From Enoplosus armatus (taxonomy: Eukaryota; Chordata; Actinopteri; Centrarchiformes; Enoplosidae): 64,000 nucleotides of DNA. The position numbers and the translations under genes were made by a program. The stretch's first letter is position 1; each line of letters begins with the position of its first letter. Below the pieces are notes generated by a model that saw only the letters and a list, made by a program, of their open reading frames with translations, was not told the origin of the DNA and made no database searches. The stretch is from assembly GCF_043641665.1 (NCBI RefSeq), contig NC_092188.1:20791704-20855703 (forward strand). Reading direction: 5' to 3'. Shown here one piece after another: positions 33,959 through 45,720 of the stretch.

Positions 33959-34779
33959 CGCCCCAGGTGGGAGCTCAGGGACCATACAGCATGGAGTGTA
34001 ATGGAATTTCTTAAACAAATTGGTGCTGCATTTTTGTTGTTATTGTTTTTCTTTTAATTAGATCGACCTCAAGATTAGCTGAGCAAATTTCCAGAGTCAT
34101 TTCATTTTTTTAGACATTTATTAAAGAACAGGAATGGAGACTTCAGCTTTAAAAAAACAAACAGTTTTTGTTTTAGTGTTTGGTAGAAGTTGTTAAGCTC
34201 AGTTAATGCCTGTCACTTCATCATGCCTACTGTGCACTACAGTGTAGTACCTGCAGATGGAGCCGGTGACCTATAGTAAATAATCATGAGATTTCTCCTG
34301 CTGATTGTCCATTTTAAAATAAGGTTGGCTTTATTTGTACTAACAGGCTTCATTTTCATGTAAACAATGAGTGGTTTTGCAAAGTACACCTCTTTGCATT
34401 TAAATGGGATATTAAAAATGAATTATTAGAGTGGTTGAACCACCCATCAAAAGTCATCCTGCTGTGTAAACACAGCATCAGTATTCATGGAAAACAAGAC
34501 AAAAATGGAACCACTGTCTGTCCGCTTTTAGCAGAGACCTTGCACTTGAACCACATGTCTCTTACGTTGAAATGTTCTCTACTTCCTGTCTTCCAGCTGC
34601 TTTATTCTCTGGAGCAGGGCCCTCTCACCTTTTGCCTGGTGTCTGTCAACATCTCAGGATGCCAGCGAAGTTCAGCTACTCAACCTCATAAGAGCCTCTT
34701 TTCTCCACCCCGCCCATCAACACCCCACCCTTCTCCTGTGTGATGTCGTAGCACAAACTGTGAAAGTGAACCATAGTGG

Positions 34780-34780
<1 letters not shown>

Positions 34781-34832
<52 letters not shown>
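34781..34832 (+). repeat. (TA)n microsatellite in SNAP91 3' UTR
   Basis: About 26 TA units in the predicted 3' UTR. Confidence 0.95.
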
Positions 34833-34835
<3 letters not shown>

Positions 34836-36832
34836 GAAAAAAATACAAGCGTGTGCTTATGTAGATGTACTAATCTTTTGTCTAAACAAAATCACTCAAA
34901 ACCCTGACAAAAAAAAAAGTCCACAAAAGTAAGTGAGAGAAAGTGAAGGCGTATGTGTTTAGATTTCTTTTTAGTGTTGAGTTGAATGATGGATGTGCTT
35001 TGGTGTCCTATGCTCCACCCACCGCCCCATATGTGTCCCCGCCTCCTTATAAAGGGGGAGGAGCTCTTCTTTGTCCCTCTCTGATCGGATGAGAGTGTTA
35101 AACGAAGCCCCGGTAGATTTTTGGAGAAATATGTCGTGTGTTGTTTACAGAAAGGTCCTCTTTGATGTATATAGATTTCTCTGGCGAGGATTACGTCTCT
35201 ATTCTGTATGTCTGTTGAAGAGAAATATAAATGTGAATCTGACATGAAATTGTAAGAAGTCGTGTGAGTATCCCTCTATTTCCCGTCATCTTTTGAAAGT
35301 ATTTGGAAACAAATATGAATACAGCTATATGACATATATACTGTATATTAAGAAACCACTTCTATGGGCTTCTGAATCATACCAGACCAGGAAGTGATCC
35401 TTTTTGGTTGTTTCTTTTTTTTAACTTGTGGCTCATTTTTCTATGTTTCTTTTTTTGTCTTTTTGTCCGATGTTATTTATATGTCCTGTTTCTTTTAGAA
35501 TAATCCCCCAGACTGCTGTCAATATATGCTGGCATTGCTATTAAGGAACATATCTTACAACTTACATCCAGAGAAAATGTTAGTTAACCGCCACAGAGTT
35601 AAACTGTCCCTCAAAAGAACTGATGAAGTGTTTATCTGCGGTTTTGACACTACCCATGTGGATATATGCCTGTTGCCTGTGCTTTCATTATAACTATGAC
35701 CAGGTCAGTATGGTTATTTTTGTATTTAGTGTATGATATTCCATTGCCATACCAAACTCTATGTTCAGACAGATCAAATCAGTACAAAAATGAAGTCACA
35801 TTGATATGTGGTTTGAAACAGAGATCCAGATTTCAAAGAATAGCAGACAGCCAACATGGTGATCCAGCAGGAAGCACTTTAGTGGCTTTGCTCACTTTTC
35901 TCTGTTACTAGAAAATCCCATCACAAAAGTCAGAATCAGGAACATATTAAAGGTAACCTGTCAAGTTGTTTTCTAAACAAAGTTGTGTTTACATTCACTG
36001 TTTTTCACCAAATGAACTTTGCGTCATTGTGTATCATTGAGGCCTAACAAATGTTTTGAATTTACTTCCTCATAAAAAGCAGATTTATTCTGAAAACCTA
36101 CAAATCTACTTTGTTTACCAACAAAACAGGGGCCCTCTCATCAAAACATTGCCTCATAGTGCCACTAATGGTCAAAGTCTCCACAGGGTACCTTTAAGTT
36201 CCATGTTGCTAACCTGTTGCACCCAGTGCTGTTGGAAAAAATAGGCCAAGTGACAGTGTGTATGCCTGGACTGCTGCTTTGACAATGTTATAATTACAGC
36301 AAATTAATGAAAGCCACCTGAAAGTGTAGAGGCAAACACTGAGATTTGACAAAAAATTCACGTTTGATTACTTTCTGAACATAATTTTTGTTCAAGTGGT
36401 TTTAGTAGATTATTGCTGACCTTTGGCCCATTGTCAATTCAACAGTACATATTGTAAGTGGCCACATGGGAATAATGTGTACAGGCCACTGTCCGTCCAG
36501 CCATGATCTTGTTCCCCAAAAGCATCTTAACACAAAGCTCCTCTGTTCCCGCAGACTTAGGATCAATATGTTGATATGCATTTGGACAGCTGTATAACAC
36601 CAGAGACCCCAGTCCTGTGCTGTAAACCAGACTAATGTAAAGCTTACTCCGTGTGTTGTCATTTCAGTGGACTGAATAAGCAATTGGTTGTGAGAATCTG
36701 ATGTGATTCAGAGAACATAATGGGAGATTATTAACATTTTTCATGACTGAATTAAAATTGTATTTTTGTTTAGTTGTAAATTTATTTTATTTACGATGAC
36801 CCTCCCCAGTGCATGTAAGCCCTTTGAGGTGC

Positions 36833-36838
36833 AATAAA
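36833..36838 (+). terminator. Candidate polyadenylation signal of SNAP91
   Basis: A canonical AATAAA hexamer about 2.9 kb after the stop, on the gene's strand and before the convergent PRSS35 gene. Cleavage would be expected 10-30 nt downstream. No transcript end is available. Confidence 0.5.
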
Positions 36839-36860
36839 TTCAATGACGGATTGAACTGCC

Positions 36861-38804
36861 CATGAAGGATTTTCTTTTCTTCCATATCATGAAGATTATA
36901 GAAGTGTCTGTCAATGTTTGAAGGAGTGTTTTATGCATTTATGTCCCACCACATCATCAGTTCATGACTGTTCACCAAGGCCAGATTACCAATTTGGTAA
37001 AGTGGGGAAATGCCCTAGGCCCTGGACCCTCATGGGCCCCAAAAGCCCAAGGTGCATTGCATGTCATTTGGTTTTTGGTCATTTTATTGAATTATTGTCA
37101 AATTTGTTAGGAGATTTGCACCACTTAAGTACAATATGGACTGCTGCATATCCTGTGTCCTGTGGTTTAGTTCATTAGATAAATTTTTGTACATATTCCT
37201 ATTTCTGTCAACCATGGCGAATGTAAGTCCATCATTAATATAAAAAATATCAAATTGTGCAGCTTTAATAGGAACGTGGAGGCAACAGGGTACAAACACA
37301 GTGGGCCGTGTGTTGCCGTGGCACAAGGGGCCCAACAACAAACTTCTTTCCCTTGGGTCCCCAAACAAAATATTCCAGCCATGTTGTTCAGTGGTTTGAC
37401 ATATGGTGATGCATTAGTTATTGTTGAGGTAGTAAGTGAAACATTTTTTAAATACTATAGTAATTGTTAGGTAGTGGCCTCATAACAGCTGTTATCCACA
37501 AACCAGTCTACAACAGTAGAAATCATTTTATGTAATTGGGATCATCATCACAAACACACACACACAAGTACTAATCTTGGTTTAATGGTTGGTAGTCTTC
37601 AATCTGCATCATTAATTTCAGATATTTGGTATTCAAAAGGATACTCCTATGAATTTTTGGAACATAAACAATGAAAAGTAAAAAATATCACATCCCAGAT
37701 TTAAATTTGTTATTATATAACAGTATTGCTTTTGTAATCTCATGTAACCCTTAGAATTAGAGAAATCTCAACAGCTCAAGTAAAATTGTTAAATGGTTCA
37801 GTCCCATCTTAACGCAACCCAAATATGTAGCCTCACATTAAATACATAGATACAGTACTAGGCTATCAAAATATATTCTGAGAAGCCCCCCCTCCCGCCC
37901 CCTCCCAAAAAAAAGTTTACAATTCCATAAATTAGCACCACGTCTTCTGGATAAGCACCGATATAATTATGTGCACAACAATGAAACCATATTTCACTGC
38001 TTGCAAGAACAGAGAAAAGATGGTGAGACTCACAAATCAGAGAAATCTTCTATGCAGGATTCATAAGGACCCCTTCTCTATTTAGACAGAAAATTGTCTT
38101 TTTTTTAAGGTAGCTGTAAAAAACAAACTCAAACTTCTAGATATACACAATGCAAAACACCAGCTCGTTCAATTAAAATGTTTATAAAAACAGTTATCTC
38201 AATATCTCTATATAGGTTTTTTTGTTTTTTCCTGGGTCTTTTGTCAAAGCCAATGCGCACGCTCTTCTTTACAGTGGTAGAGAACACTTGAAAATGCAAG
38301 TCTCTCCAAACAAAGCCTAATTGGAATATAAGATGAATGTACCAAGGCTTTGCTCACAAACATTTGAATATACACGCTTTCCACCACTGCATCCAAAAAG
38401 GTTGAATCTTTAAAAAAAAAAGTCAAAATAGAAAGCAAAACTGCAGATCTGAATGACCTGTAAATCCATACAATACATTTTTTTTTTCTCAGTTGTTTTT
38501 TTAGCAAATAAATTAGAAAAGCTGACGAGCCACAGTTCTCTTGATGTGCTGACGAGTTCCTGTTGTTGTCAACACTGAGTCTGTATGGCTGTTGGTTGTG
38601 TGTCTGTGTGTGTGTGGAGATCAGTGTAGCAGGAGTCACTGGGAGGCACAGGAGGTAACACGGAGGCAGGAAGAGGAGAGGCAGTCGTCGGGCCCCTGGT
38701 TGGTGATGAGAGGTGGGGGTGAGAGTAGGTAGGGTGTCCCTTATATAGAGGTGGATCTGAGGGACTTGAGAGGGTTGGTGGTTAAGGGGCGATCCTGTGT
38801 TGTC
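36861..38804. other. SNAP91-PRSS35 convergent spacer and PRSS35 3' UTR
   Basis: Between the two convergent genes. The PRSS35 3' end is not fixed: minus-strand ATTAAA at 37581-37586 and AATAAA at 37083-37088 are candidates. A dispersed repeat occupies roughly 36975-37385. No gene is seen. Confidence 0.5.
36975..37385. repeat. Interspersed repeat with CCCTAGGCCC motif
   Basis: Contains AAATGCCCTAGGCCCTGG, GGGCCCCAAAAGCCCAAG and later AAGGGGCCCAACAACAAAC, resembling a teleost repeat. Boundaries are approximate. Confidence 0.4.
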
Positions 38805-40073
38805 TTAGGCTACCTGACACTCACTCGAGTCCCCATGGACCCAGTAGCAGATCTGGGCATATTTGAGAGGAGTTATCCTCACTGCCACGTTGTAATCCTG
38901 CTGCATCCCGTTCCCGTTTACATCCACCCACTGGTGACCAGAGAAAACCCCAATGATCTTCCTCTTCCACTTCTTCTTGCCAGGCTCTTTGAGGCGGATG
39001 TAGACCCCAGAGCCGCTGGAGCCCGGTTTGGCATCGCAGTATTGGTACAACAAATCATTGGACTCCTCAGAGACGGAGCAGAACCGGTACACCAGATTGC
39101 CAGGCCGGTCATCATCAAAGCCAGAGAAGTGGATCCTCCCAGCAGGGAGCTTCTTGAGCGAGGGGATAACACCCAGATCCATGTGCTTGACTTTTGGGGC
39201 TCTCTTCAACTCCAGAACAGCATAGTCATAATCCGCAGCCAGTCCGTCAGACACACCTTTGAACCAGCCCTTAGGCACCTGGGTCTGCTTGACCCTGGTC
39301 CACCTAAACGAAGGCTTCTCCGATTCTGCACTTCGCCGACTCCGGCTCTTTCTACCTTTCCCTTTTCCTTTACGGTCCCCTTTCCCACCATTCTCTTCCT
39401 TTTCCTGCACTTCCTCTTTACCTTTGTCTCCCTTTCTTCTTTTGCCCTTTCCTTGCCCTCCTTTCCCTTTGCCTCGTCTGGACTTCTCCTTTAGAATACC
39501 AACGCGCAGCTTCTGCACCCCGTCTAGATAATCCTTCCCGTCATGGATGCAGTGGGCAGCGGTCAGCACATGTTTAGGTGACACGAGAACCCCAGAGCAT
39601 CCTGTAGAGATCTTCACAGAGGTGGAGAAGGGATATTTCGTGGAAAACTGCTTATCGGAGATAGTGAAGCGGGTATCTGTGCCGTACACCTCTCGTTTGT
39701 GGCGGGAGTTAGACGAGATGTTTCTGGACCAGGCAGTCACCTCGTTGAGGCCCTGCACAGAAACTGAGGTATACGTGCGTGTGCCATTCTCATAAACCGT
39801 CTCGTAGGACAGGAACTGCTCCAGGTCGTCCAGAGAAGTGGCAGGGAGGCGACGCTGACACTCAATCCCACAGGTCCCACTCAGCTCTGACTGAGGATGG
39901 GCTGAGAAGTTTGGGCTGCTGAGAGGCACGGTGCGTCTTTTCCTTACCAGAGGCACCTTCCACTGAGGCCAGGTATACTCGTCATCGACTGCATTTTCCT
40001 CAGCAGCTATAACCACCACCACCACAGCTAGCACCGTCACCGGGAACAAGACACACAGGGGTATGGGGCCCAT
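38805..40073 (-). CDS. prss35: PRSS35 serine protease 35 (single coding exon)
   Basis: A 422-residue secreted trypsin-fold protein. Residues 1-24 form a hydrophobic signal peptide. RHKR at 124-127 is a furin-like site that would release a chain starting EVYGTD. The S1-like domain has TAAHC (His174), DYDYAVLEL (Asp283) and GSSGSG (Ser353). N-glycosylation sequons are at N55, N96 and N118. Residues about 196-250 are a Lys/Arg/Gly-rich insert, as in mammalian PRSS35; this insert, RFCSVSEESNDLLYQYCDA and the end of the protein favour PRSS35 over its paralogue PRSS23. Mammalian PRSS35 is called inactive because the serine is replaced by threonine; here a serine is present. The physiological substrate is not established. 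The start is supported by an acceptor CTTTTCAG just upstream (exon begins at 40092). It lies tail-to-tail with SNAP91 and head-to-head with the malic enzyme gene. Confidence 0.95.
   Translation of the reverse strand: MGPIPLCVLFPVTVLAVVVVVIAAEENAVDDEYTWPQWKVPLVRKRRTVPLSSPNFSAHPQSELSGTCGIECQRRLPATSLDDLEQFLSYETVYENGTRTYTSVSVQGLNEVTAWSRNISSNSRHKREVYGTDTRFTISDKQFSTKYPFSTSVKISTGCSGVLVSPKHVLTAAHCIHDGKDYLDGVQKLRVGILKEKSRRGKGKGGQGKGKRRKGDKGKEEVQEKEENGGKGDRKGKGKGRKSRSRRSAESEKPSFRWTRVKQTQVPKGWFKGVSDGLAADYDYAVLELKRAPKVKHMDLGVIPSLKKLPAGRIHFSGFDDDRPGNLVYRFCSVSEESNDLLYQYCDAKPGSSGSGVYIRLKEPGKKKWKRKIIGVFSGHQWVDVNGNGMQQDYNVAVRITPLKYAQICYWVHGDSSECQVA
39324..39488 (-). repeat. Low-complexity Lys/Gly/Glu-rich insert inside PRSS35
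   Basis: About 55 codons within the coding exon consist almost only of Lys, Arg, Gly, Glu, Asp and Ser (GKGKGG, KGDKGKE, RKGKGKGRK). The DNA is a purine-rich imperfect repeat on the coding strand. It sits in a surface loop between the His and Asp catalytic motifs. Confidence 0.85.
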
Positions 40074-40092
40074 TGTTAAGTTGGGCCTGGCT

Positions 40093-43000
40093 CTGAAAAG
40101 AGTAAAGAGGAAGACTTAGGGAAACTTTGTATTAAAGGTGGATGAAATACTGTACATTCTTGCTCCCCAGATGATGAATCCTACTAACTTTGGTTATCCC
40201 CTGACTTTTCCCTCTAGCACCTACATAGTTCGTGAGATGTCTGAAGTTATTGGATGGACTGCCATAATATTTGGTACAGATAATACAGAGGTTGACAATG
40301 CTTTGCAAATACCTGCAAAACTAATTATGTTCTCATCAGCTGTACTTTGTGTTAAGTGCTAATTAGCAAATGTTAATATGCCAAACTGAGATGTAATAAG
40401 GCAAATATTATACCTGCTATATACCTGCTAAACATCAGCATTGTCAGTGTGTGAGCAAGTTAGCATGTTGAAATTAGCATTTAGCTCAAGGCACCACTGT
40501 GCCACGGTGCAGCCTCACAGACTCGCTAGTAAGGCTGTATACTCTTAGCCTGGTTTATTTAAGCTGAGCAATCACATCGCCATTCAAACAGATCTGCATG
40601 CAATTGCCTCACCTTTCACAACACGTTAACATTATGATACTGCTTCTGACCACCTTCACTTTAATCTCTAACTAAGTTCAGCCTGTTGCTTGTTTAAACA
40701 GTTCCCTTCTGTTCAGTAAAAGCCCGGGTTATTAGCTCAGCAACCACATCATGTTTTCACATCATGGTTGCAAAATGCTATTGATTTCATTTGTGACACT
40801 GATGATTCTGTGATACTTGGTTAAGTACTAATCAGCTCTGCTTAGCAAGGGAGAAGACATACAGCACTGTATTGGAGACAAATGATCTTGTTTGGAATCT
40901 TTAATCAGCCTTAGGCACATCCAACATCTGGGAAAACCTATATTTCCTTGAACTGAGAAGGTCTTATACCCAATGTTGATGCCTGCAGGTCTAGAAAAAA
41001 TAAATACAGATCAATTTACAGCCACAGGGAGGCAGTGTAGCCCAGAATGTTAGAGACATCCAGCCAGTCCACAGGTCTAGACTATCACTAGGGCAGCTCA
41101 GCAGTCTGTGGCAACACACTCAAAACAGTCCAGTTTTTTAAAGAGCTCAATTGTGTCTATAAAGAAATATCACTCTGTATGTAATATTCTTGAGATCTTA
41201 AAACATTTCTCTGGAGTTGATACACTAGCTGTGTGGTGGAAAGGAGATTTATGTCATCTGAGTCTTGCTGGAGGCTGCGGGCAGCGAGGAGGAGAGGATG
41301 AACACTGATCCTCTGAATGGGCTGAGACAGTGGCTTGGAGGTTTGCCACAATGGTTAACCTTCTCCTTCAGTAATGACCATATCTGGTTTCCTTAGCTCC
41401 ACTCCTTGTCCATGCACAGCAATGACATCAAACATAGAGGCTACGTAGGCTGCAGACAGCATGCTGGTTCATGCTTCTACTGTATGAGTGAGATGTTGCC
41501 AATAATCTTGATAACCCTATAAAGAAAATTACAATTTGGGTAAGTTTTAATACATTCAGCAGACCATCACAGCCATGGCTTCATTTTGTCAGCATGTCTG
41601 TGGTGATGAAGTCACACAGGCCATTCCAAACACAAGGAGAGAAAACCATTTGGATGCTGTTCATTGAGGAGCATTGCAGCAGGAGTGCAAATCCAACTGT
41701 ACATTTCAAGCAAAAGTCCAGAGTGAAAAGCTACAGTAATTGCGTTGACTCTGGCTGCTTGAGGGGTTTAAATGGTGTGTAACAGGCAGGCTGACATATG
41801 GGATGTCCAGCTGGAGGACAAACCTTTTTTTTTGGGGGGGGGGGCTAGATTGGCCATGGGGTCCAAAGACCCAAAATGAAAGTCTCAGGCAAGCTGAGAG
41901 GGAGAATGTACAGCATCGCCTGTGGACCATGTCACTGCCTCATCATTCATTGCAGAGATGCTGCCCAAATCCTCCTTTTTTAGTTGAAACTACAAATTCC
42001 AGGTTTGTCAGTAAGTACATTGTCATCCAACTGAGCCCAACTGCAAAAGAGACTATTTGGCTGAAGTTCACCGCACAGTGTCCAATAAAACATAGCCCAC
42101 CCCAGTGGCCAACATCTAACCAGCCCGAAACAGACGGTAATAAAGTACAAGCCCACAAGAACTGTAAAACAGCCTCAATAAATGAGAATACAAAATGACC
42201 CTTAGTTTCTGTTCAACTTCACACTCCCACCGCCAGACTCAGACATAACACGACTCCAGAAGAAAGCCTGCAATTATTCAGCATAGAGTGGAAACTGATA
42301 TGCTGCCATGATGGCTTTTGGTCATAGAAGGCGCTCATTTGAACTATTTTCCACTGCAGTCAGCTGAACAAGAAGCGGTGCCCGCTCCATCCCCCTCAGT
42401 GGAGGGGAGTCACAAGAACCACCAGAGGCACCCAGGGGACAAAGTGACCAAAGGATGGCGCTGTGGCGCAGTTGTCCATCTCCAACTCATTTCAAATCAT
42501 TTTGACCTATTTTCACAACTTCTACATCTCAGGCACAGAGTTTGTGTTGCATAGAACAAACACGGAAACAGACACTGAAAATAAGTTCACAATAAGAAAA
42601 TGTCTCATTTTCAAATGTCTAAACGTCTCAGTAAAAGTCTCAGTTTTTCCTCCTTTCAAAACAACAGATATCACTATCAGCATTATAATGCAAATGAATA
42701 CCCCGTTCAATTAGATTTAAAAAAAAAAAAAATACACATCTGTAATTCCACATCTGTTACAGCACAGCTACTGAGTGTGTGAAGATGGACGATGTGTCTA
42801 TTTATTCTAAAGCAACCTCTGCAGACAGCCTTTAAAATATTTCTGATGCACGGATTGAATAACGTGAATTATAATCAATAATAATAGTAATACACAAAAT
42901 TCTTAAAAGTGTAGATATAAATGAGGAATATTGTGCACCGCTGAGGCTACAAAGTCCGATTAAATCCCTCCCGGGGGGAAAAAGTGCATCCACAAAGAAA

Positions 43001-43152
43001 AGCGACAATCCAAAAGGAAAGAAATGGATTAAAAATCAACACATAAAGATATTGAATAAACTGTTATTAAAACGACCCAATAAAGAGCATATTTCCCGCC
43101 CGGTCCCATCAAGAGATCGCAATAACTGTGCAAAACGACAAAGGCGCCCTAC
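40093..43152 (-). other. Putative PRSS35 5' UTR intron
   Basis: No coding content. It contains a copy of the dispersed repeat family at about 40137-40560 and poly-A at 42720-42733. ORFs here have no recognisable similarity. Confidence 0.5.
40137..40560 (+). repeat. Dispersed repeat family A, copy 5
   Basis: The longest 3' portion: GATGATGAATCCTACTAAC, TCCCCTGACTTTTCC, ATACCTGCAAAACTAATTA, GTGCTAATTAGCAAATGTTA, ACCTGCTAAACATCAGCA and CTCAAGGCACCACTGTGCC. It lies in the putative PRSS35 intron, antisense to that gene. Confidence 0.75.
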
Positions 43153-43480
43153 CTGCTCGCATCCGATTGATGGATATGCCAAATCCGCAATGTATTGTTT
43201 GTTTTCCCTAGAAATATACAAATAGGATCCCACTAGAAAACAAACGGGTGTTACTGCATCCCAGACGTCCTGGTATCAGCAGGGCGACGGCTGCCTTCTC
43301 CTCATTGCTTCTTCAAAGAGGCTGAGAGAAAGTCGCAGCCGGGACGCTGCGCTCAGGCTGCACTTGATGCTGAGGAGGGAGGGAGAGGAGGAGGAGGAGG
43401 AGGAGGAGGGGGGGTCTGAAAAGGACTTTTTTCTTTTTCTTTTTTTCACTTGTGACAAAAGCTGTTCACATATGGGTGGG
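43153..43480 (-). other. Probable non-coding first exon of PRSS35
   Basis: On the minus strand a GCGAGCAG|GTAGGG donor at 43152 fits with the acceptor at 40093-40094 before the coding exon. That gives an intron of about 3.06 kb. The 5' boundary is a guess: the sequence becomes a CCT-rich block near 43390-43410 and shows no clear TATA box. The exon contains a short upstream ORF starting MRRRQ. Mammalian PRSS35 also has a non-coding first exon. Confidence 0.5.
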
Positions 43481-44816
43481 ACCAGACCAGGCTGAATTGG
43501 GTGAAGTCAGTGGTCTATTCAGCAGCAGCTCAGTCGGGAGGTGTGCTGGTGCTCAGCAGGCTGCAGCCCAGACCGGCAGCAGGAGGAGAGCCTCAGTCAA
43601 TGGGACTTCAGCGGACTGAGAAGGAATTAGTTCCACTGCTCTCTACAAAAGTTTCTCAGGCATTCTGGCCCATGCGAGCCTCAACATCTGCAGCACTTTT
43701 ATTCTTCTAGTGAAGCGCAAACAGTGGGGGTGTAGCTGCACCTTATAGTTTAGAGTAAATGCACCCACATTCAGTCTGGATCACCTGACATAAAGGTGAT
43801 GACCTTTCGCAATGAACCTACATAAAAGTTCCTTTTAAAAAAATGTTTGAATTTGATTATGATGCTTAACATTCACAAATTGTTTGCCCTCCTTTTTACC
43901 CATGTACAGCAAACACACAACGGGGGGTTGGAACCTTCGATCTAGGGGCCAGGGCCCCTCCAAGGTGTCAAGATCAATCAGATACTGTAACTGTGGCTCA
44001 TGAGGCAATGACAGGAAAGAAGAAAATACTTTGTTCTTCTATACAAATTTCTACTCATTTTTTTCCTGACTTTTCTCAAATGTTTTTCTTGTAAAATATT
44101 CTGTACACTTTTACCTGTTCAGGCTTCTAACAAGTATTCAGATGAAACAATGCAGTCAAAGTCAGGCAGTCTGTAGTCTCCCAGCCTATGTATCATGTGG
44201 TCTAATAGCTGCCCAGAGGATATGCAAGTATGTGTTTTGTATTCTCACAGAAACTGTGTTCCACATTATCTTCTTTTTAAGTATTTATTATTTTTGATTT
44301 GATTCAGAGAGAATGAAATCCGACACCGTATGTTTGCTTTTATTCAGTCCAACTTTACAGAGATTTAATGCTCACTGACATCCTCAGTCCTTTGGTTGAA
44401 GCATGGTGTCTCTGAGCACTTGGCTGCCTCCGCAATGTAACAAGAAGCAATGGACTGTGTGAGACCTGCTCAAGTCATTTTCGTGTTTAGTCTTTGCATT
44501 ATGCAGAGTCAGGACCAAAGGGAAGAAACCGGGGGCCTCTGGCCGACAGAGGAGGAATGCCACGGTGACTCGCTGAAGTCTCAATGAGCCAAGAAAAGAC
44601 ACGGAAAATATGTGTGTAATGAGGGAGAGAAAGAGAGAGAGCGGGGGGGAGGGAGTGTGATGATACACATCTGGCTCAAGAGGGAAGGAGGAGTACAGGA
44701 TGTCATTTGGATGTGAAACTGATCTTTGCGTAATCTGTCAGTCACTTTGATTTACAGCTGGTCTCACACCAGTTCTACTGATTTCAAGTAACTGGTTATA
44801 AAGTTACACCTGTTCC

Positions 44817-44917
<101 letters not shown>

Positions 44918-45599
44918 TAGAGAACTTGGGTGGCCTGCACACCTGACCAGCATGTTAAGAATCATGATGGATGCTCATCCATGTGGGTGGTGATCATTCG
45001 CACACACACACATACACACACACATATGTGCGTGTATACACTGCACATACAACTGCGAAGCTTAATGTTTTCTAAGCTGTGTGGGTTTGAATAAGAGGCA
45101 CATTTTCTCTCCCTCCTCTTGTCTCTGGGTGTGGTCCTGATTCCTCCTTCAGGCTCATGTTAATGAAACATACCTACATCTTTTAGAGATTGACCCATTG
45201 GTCAATGACAACATGCTGTAGCTGTAGGGACTGTAAACATACAGGGGTGTCCCTGGTAGATCATTGGCTCAAGTGCACCAGCTAAGACTTTTGCATAGTC
45301 ATTCTCATGCTCGGAATATTAAGTTATACAGACGGCCACACAGACTGTGGAAAAACATTGTAAATGTGACATCACCCAAAGCTTTCTGAAGGGACTTTTT
45401 GAAGCTCAAGTTGGGTTCACCACTCACTGCCATCTTTGTCAAATTACTGAAGCCACAATATCTAAATTATTTAGGCAACGAGCCGGGAGGAGCAGAGGTA
45501 GGACGTTGCAACCACCACAGCTGAGTATGATCTTGCCTGAAACCATTTATGATAGAGTAAACAAGCCCCCTCTGAGACCCTGAGCTATTGTGGAACAAA

Positions 45600-45720
45600 A
45601 TAAGTCAAGTCAGTTCTATTTATACGGCCCGATATCACAAATTACAGGGGGCTTTACAATCTATACAGTATATGAAACCCTCTATCCTTAGACCCTTGAT
45701 TTATATATAACTGAATAACT
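45600..45720 (+). repeat. Teleost repeat fragment
   Basis: Contains ATTTATACGGCCCGATATCA, CAAATTACAGGGGGCTTTAC and CCCTCTATCCTTAGACCCT, matching a repeat I recognise as common in teleosts. Confidence 0.6.

Larger units (their letters stand above)
33959..36860 (+). other. SNAP91 3' UTR, with possible UTR intron
   Basis: No coding region is apparent. A CCCCAG|GTGGGA donor at 33967 and a TGTCTTCCAG acceptor ending 34596 could define a 630-nt intron whose exon junction would lie 8 nt after the stop. A 52-bp TA repeat sits at 34781-34832. The first AATAAA I find after the stop is at 36833-36838. Confidence 0.55.

Noticed and set aside
38751..39494. A 247-codon plus-strand ORF opposite PRSS35
   Set aside because: It is the antisense shadow of the PRSS35 coding exon, with Pro/Leu/Phe-rich sequence produced by the reverse of the Lys/Glu-rich insert.
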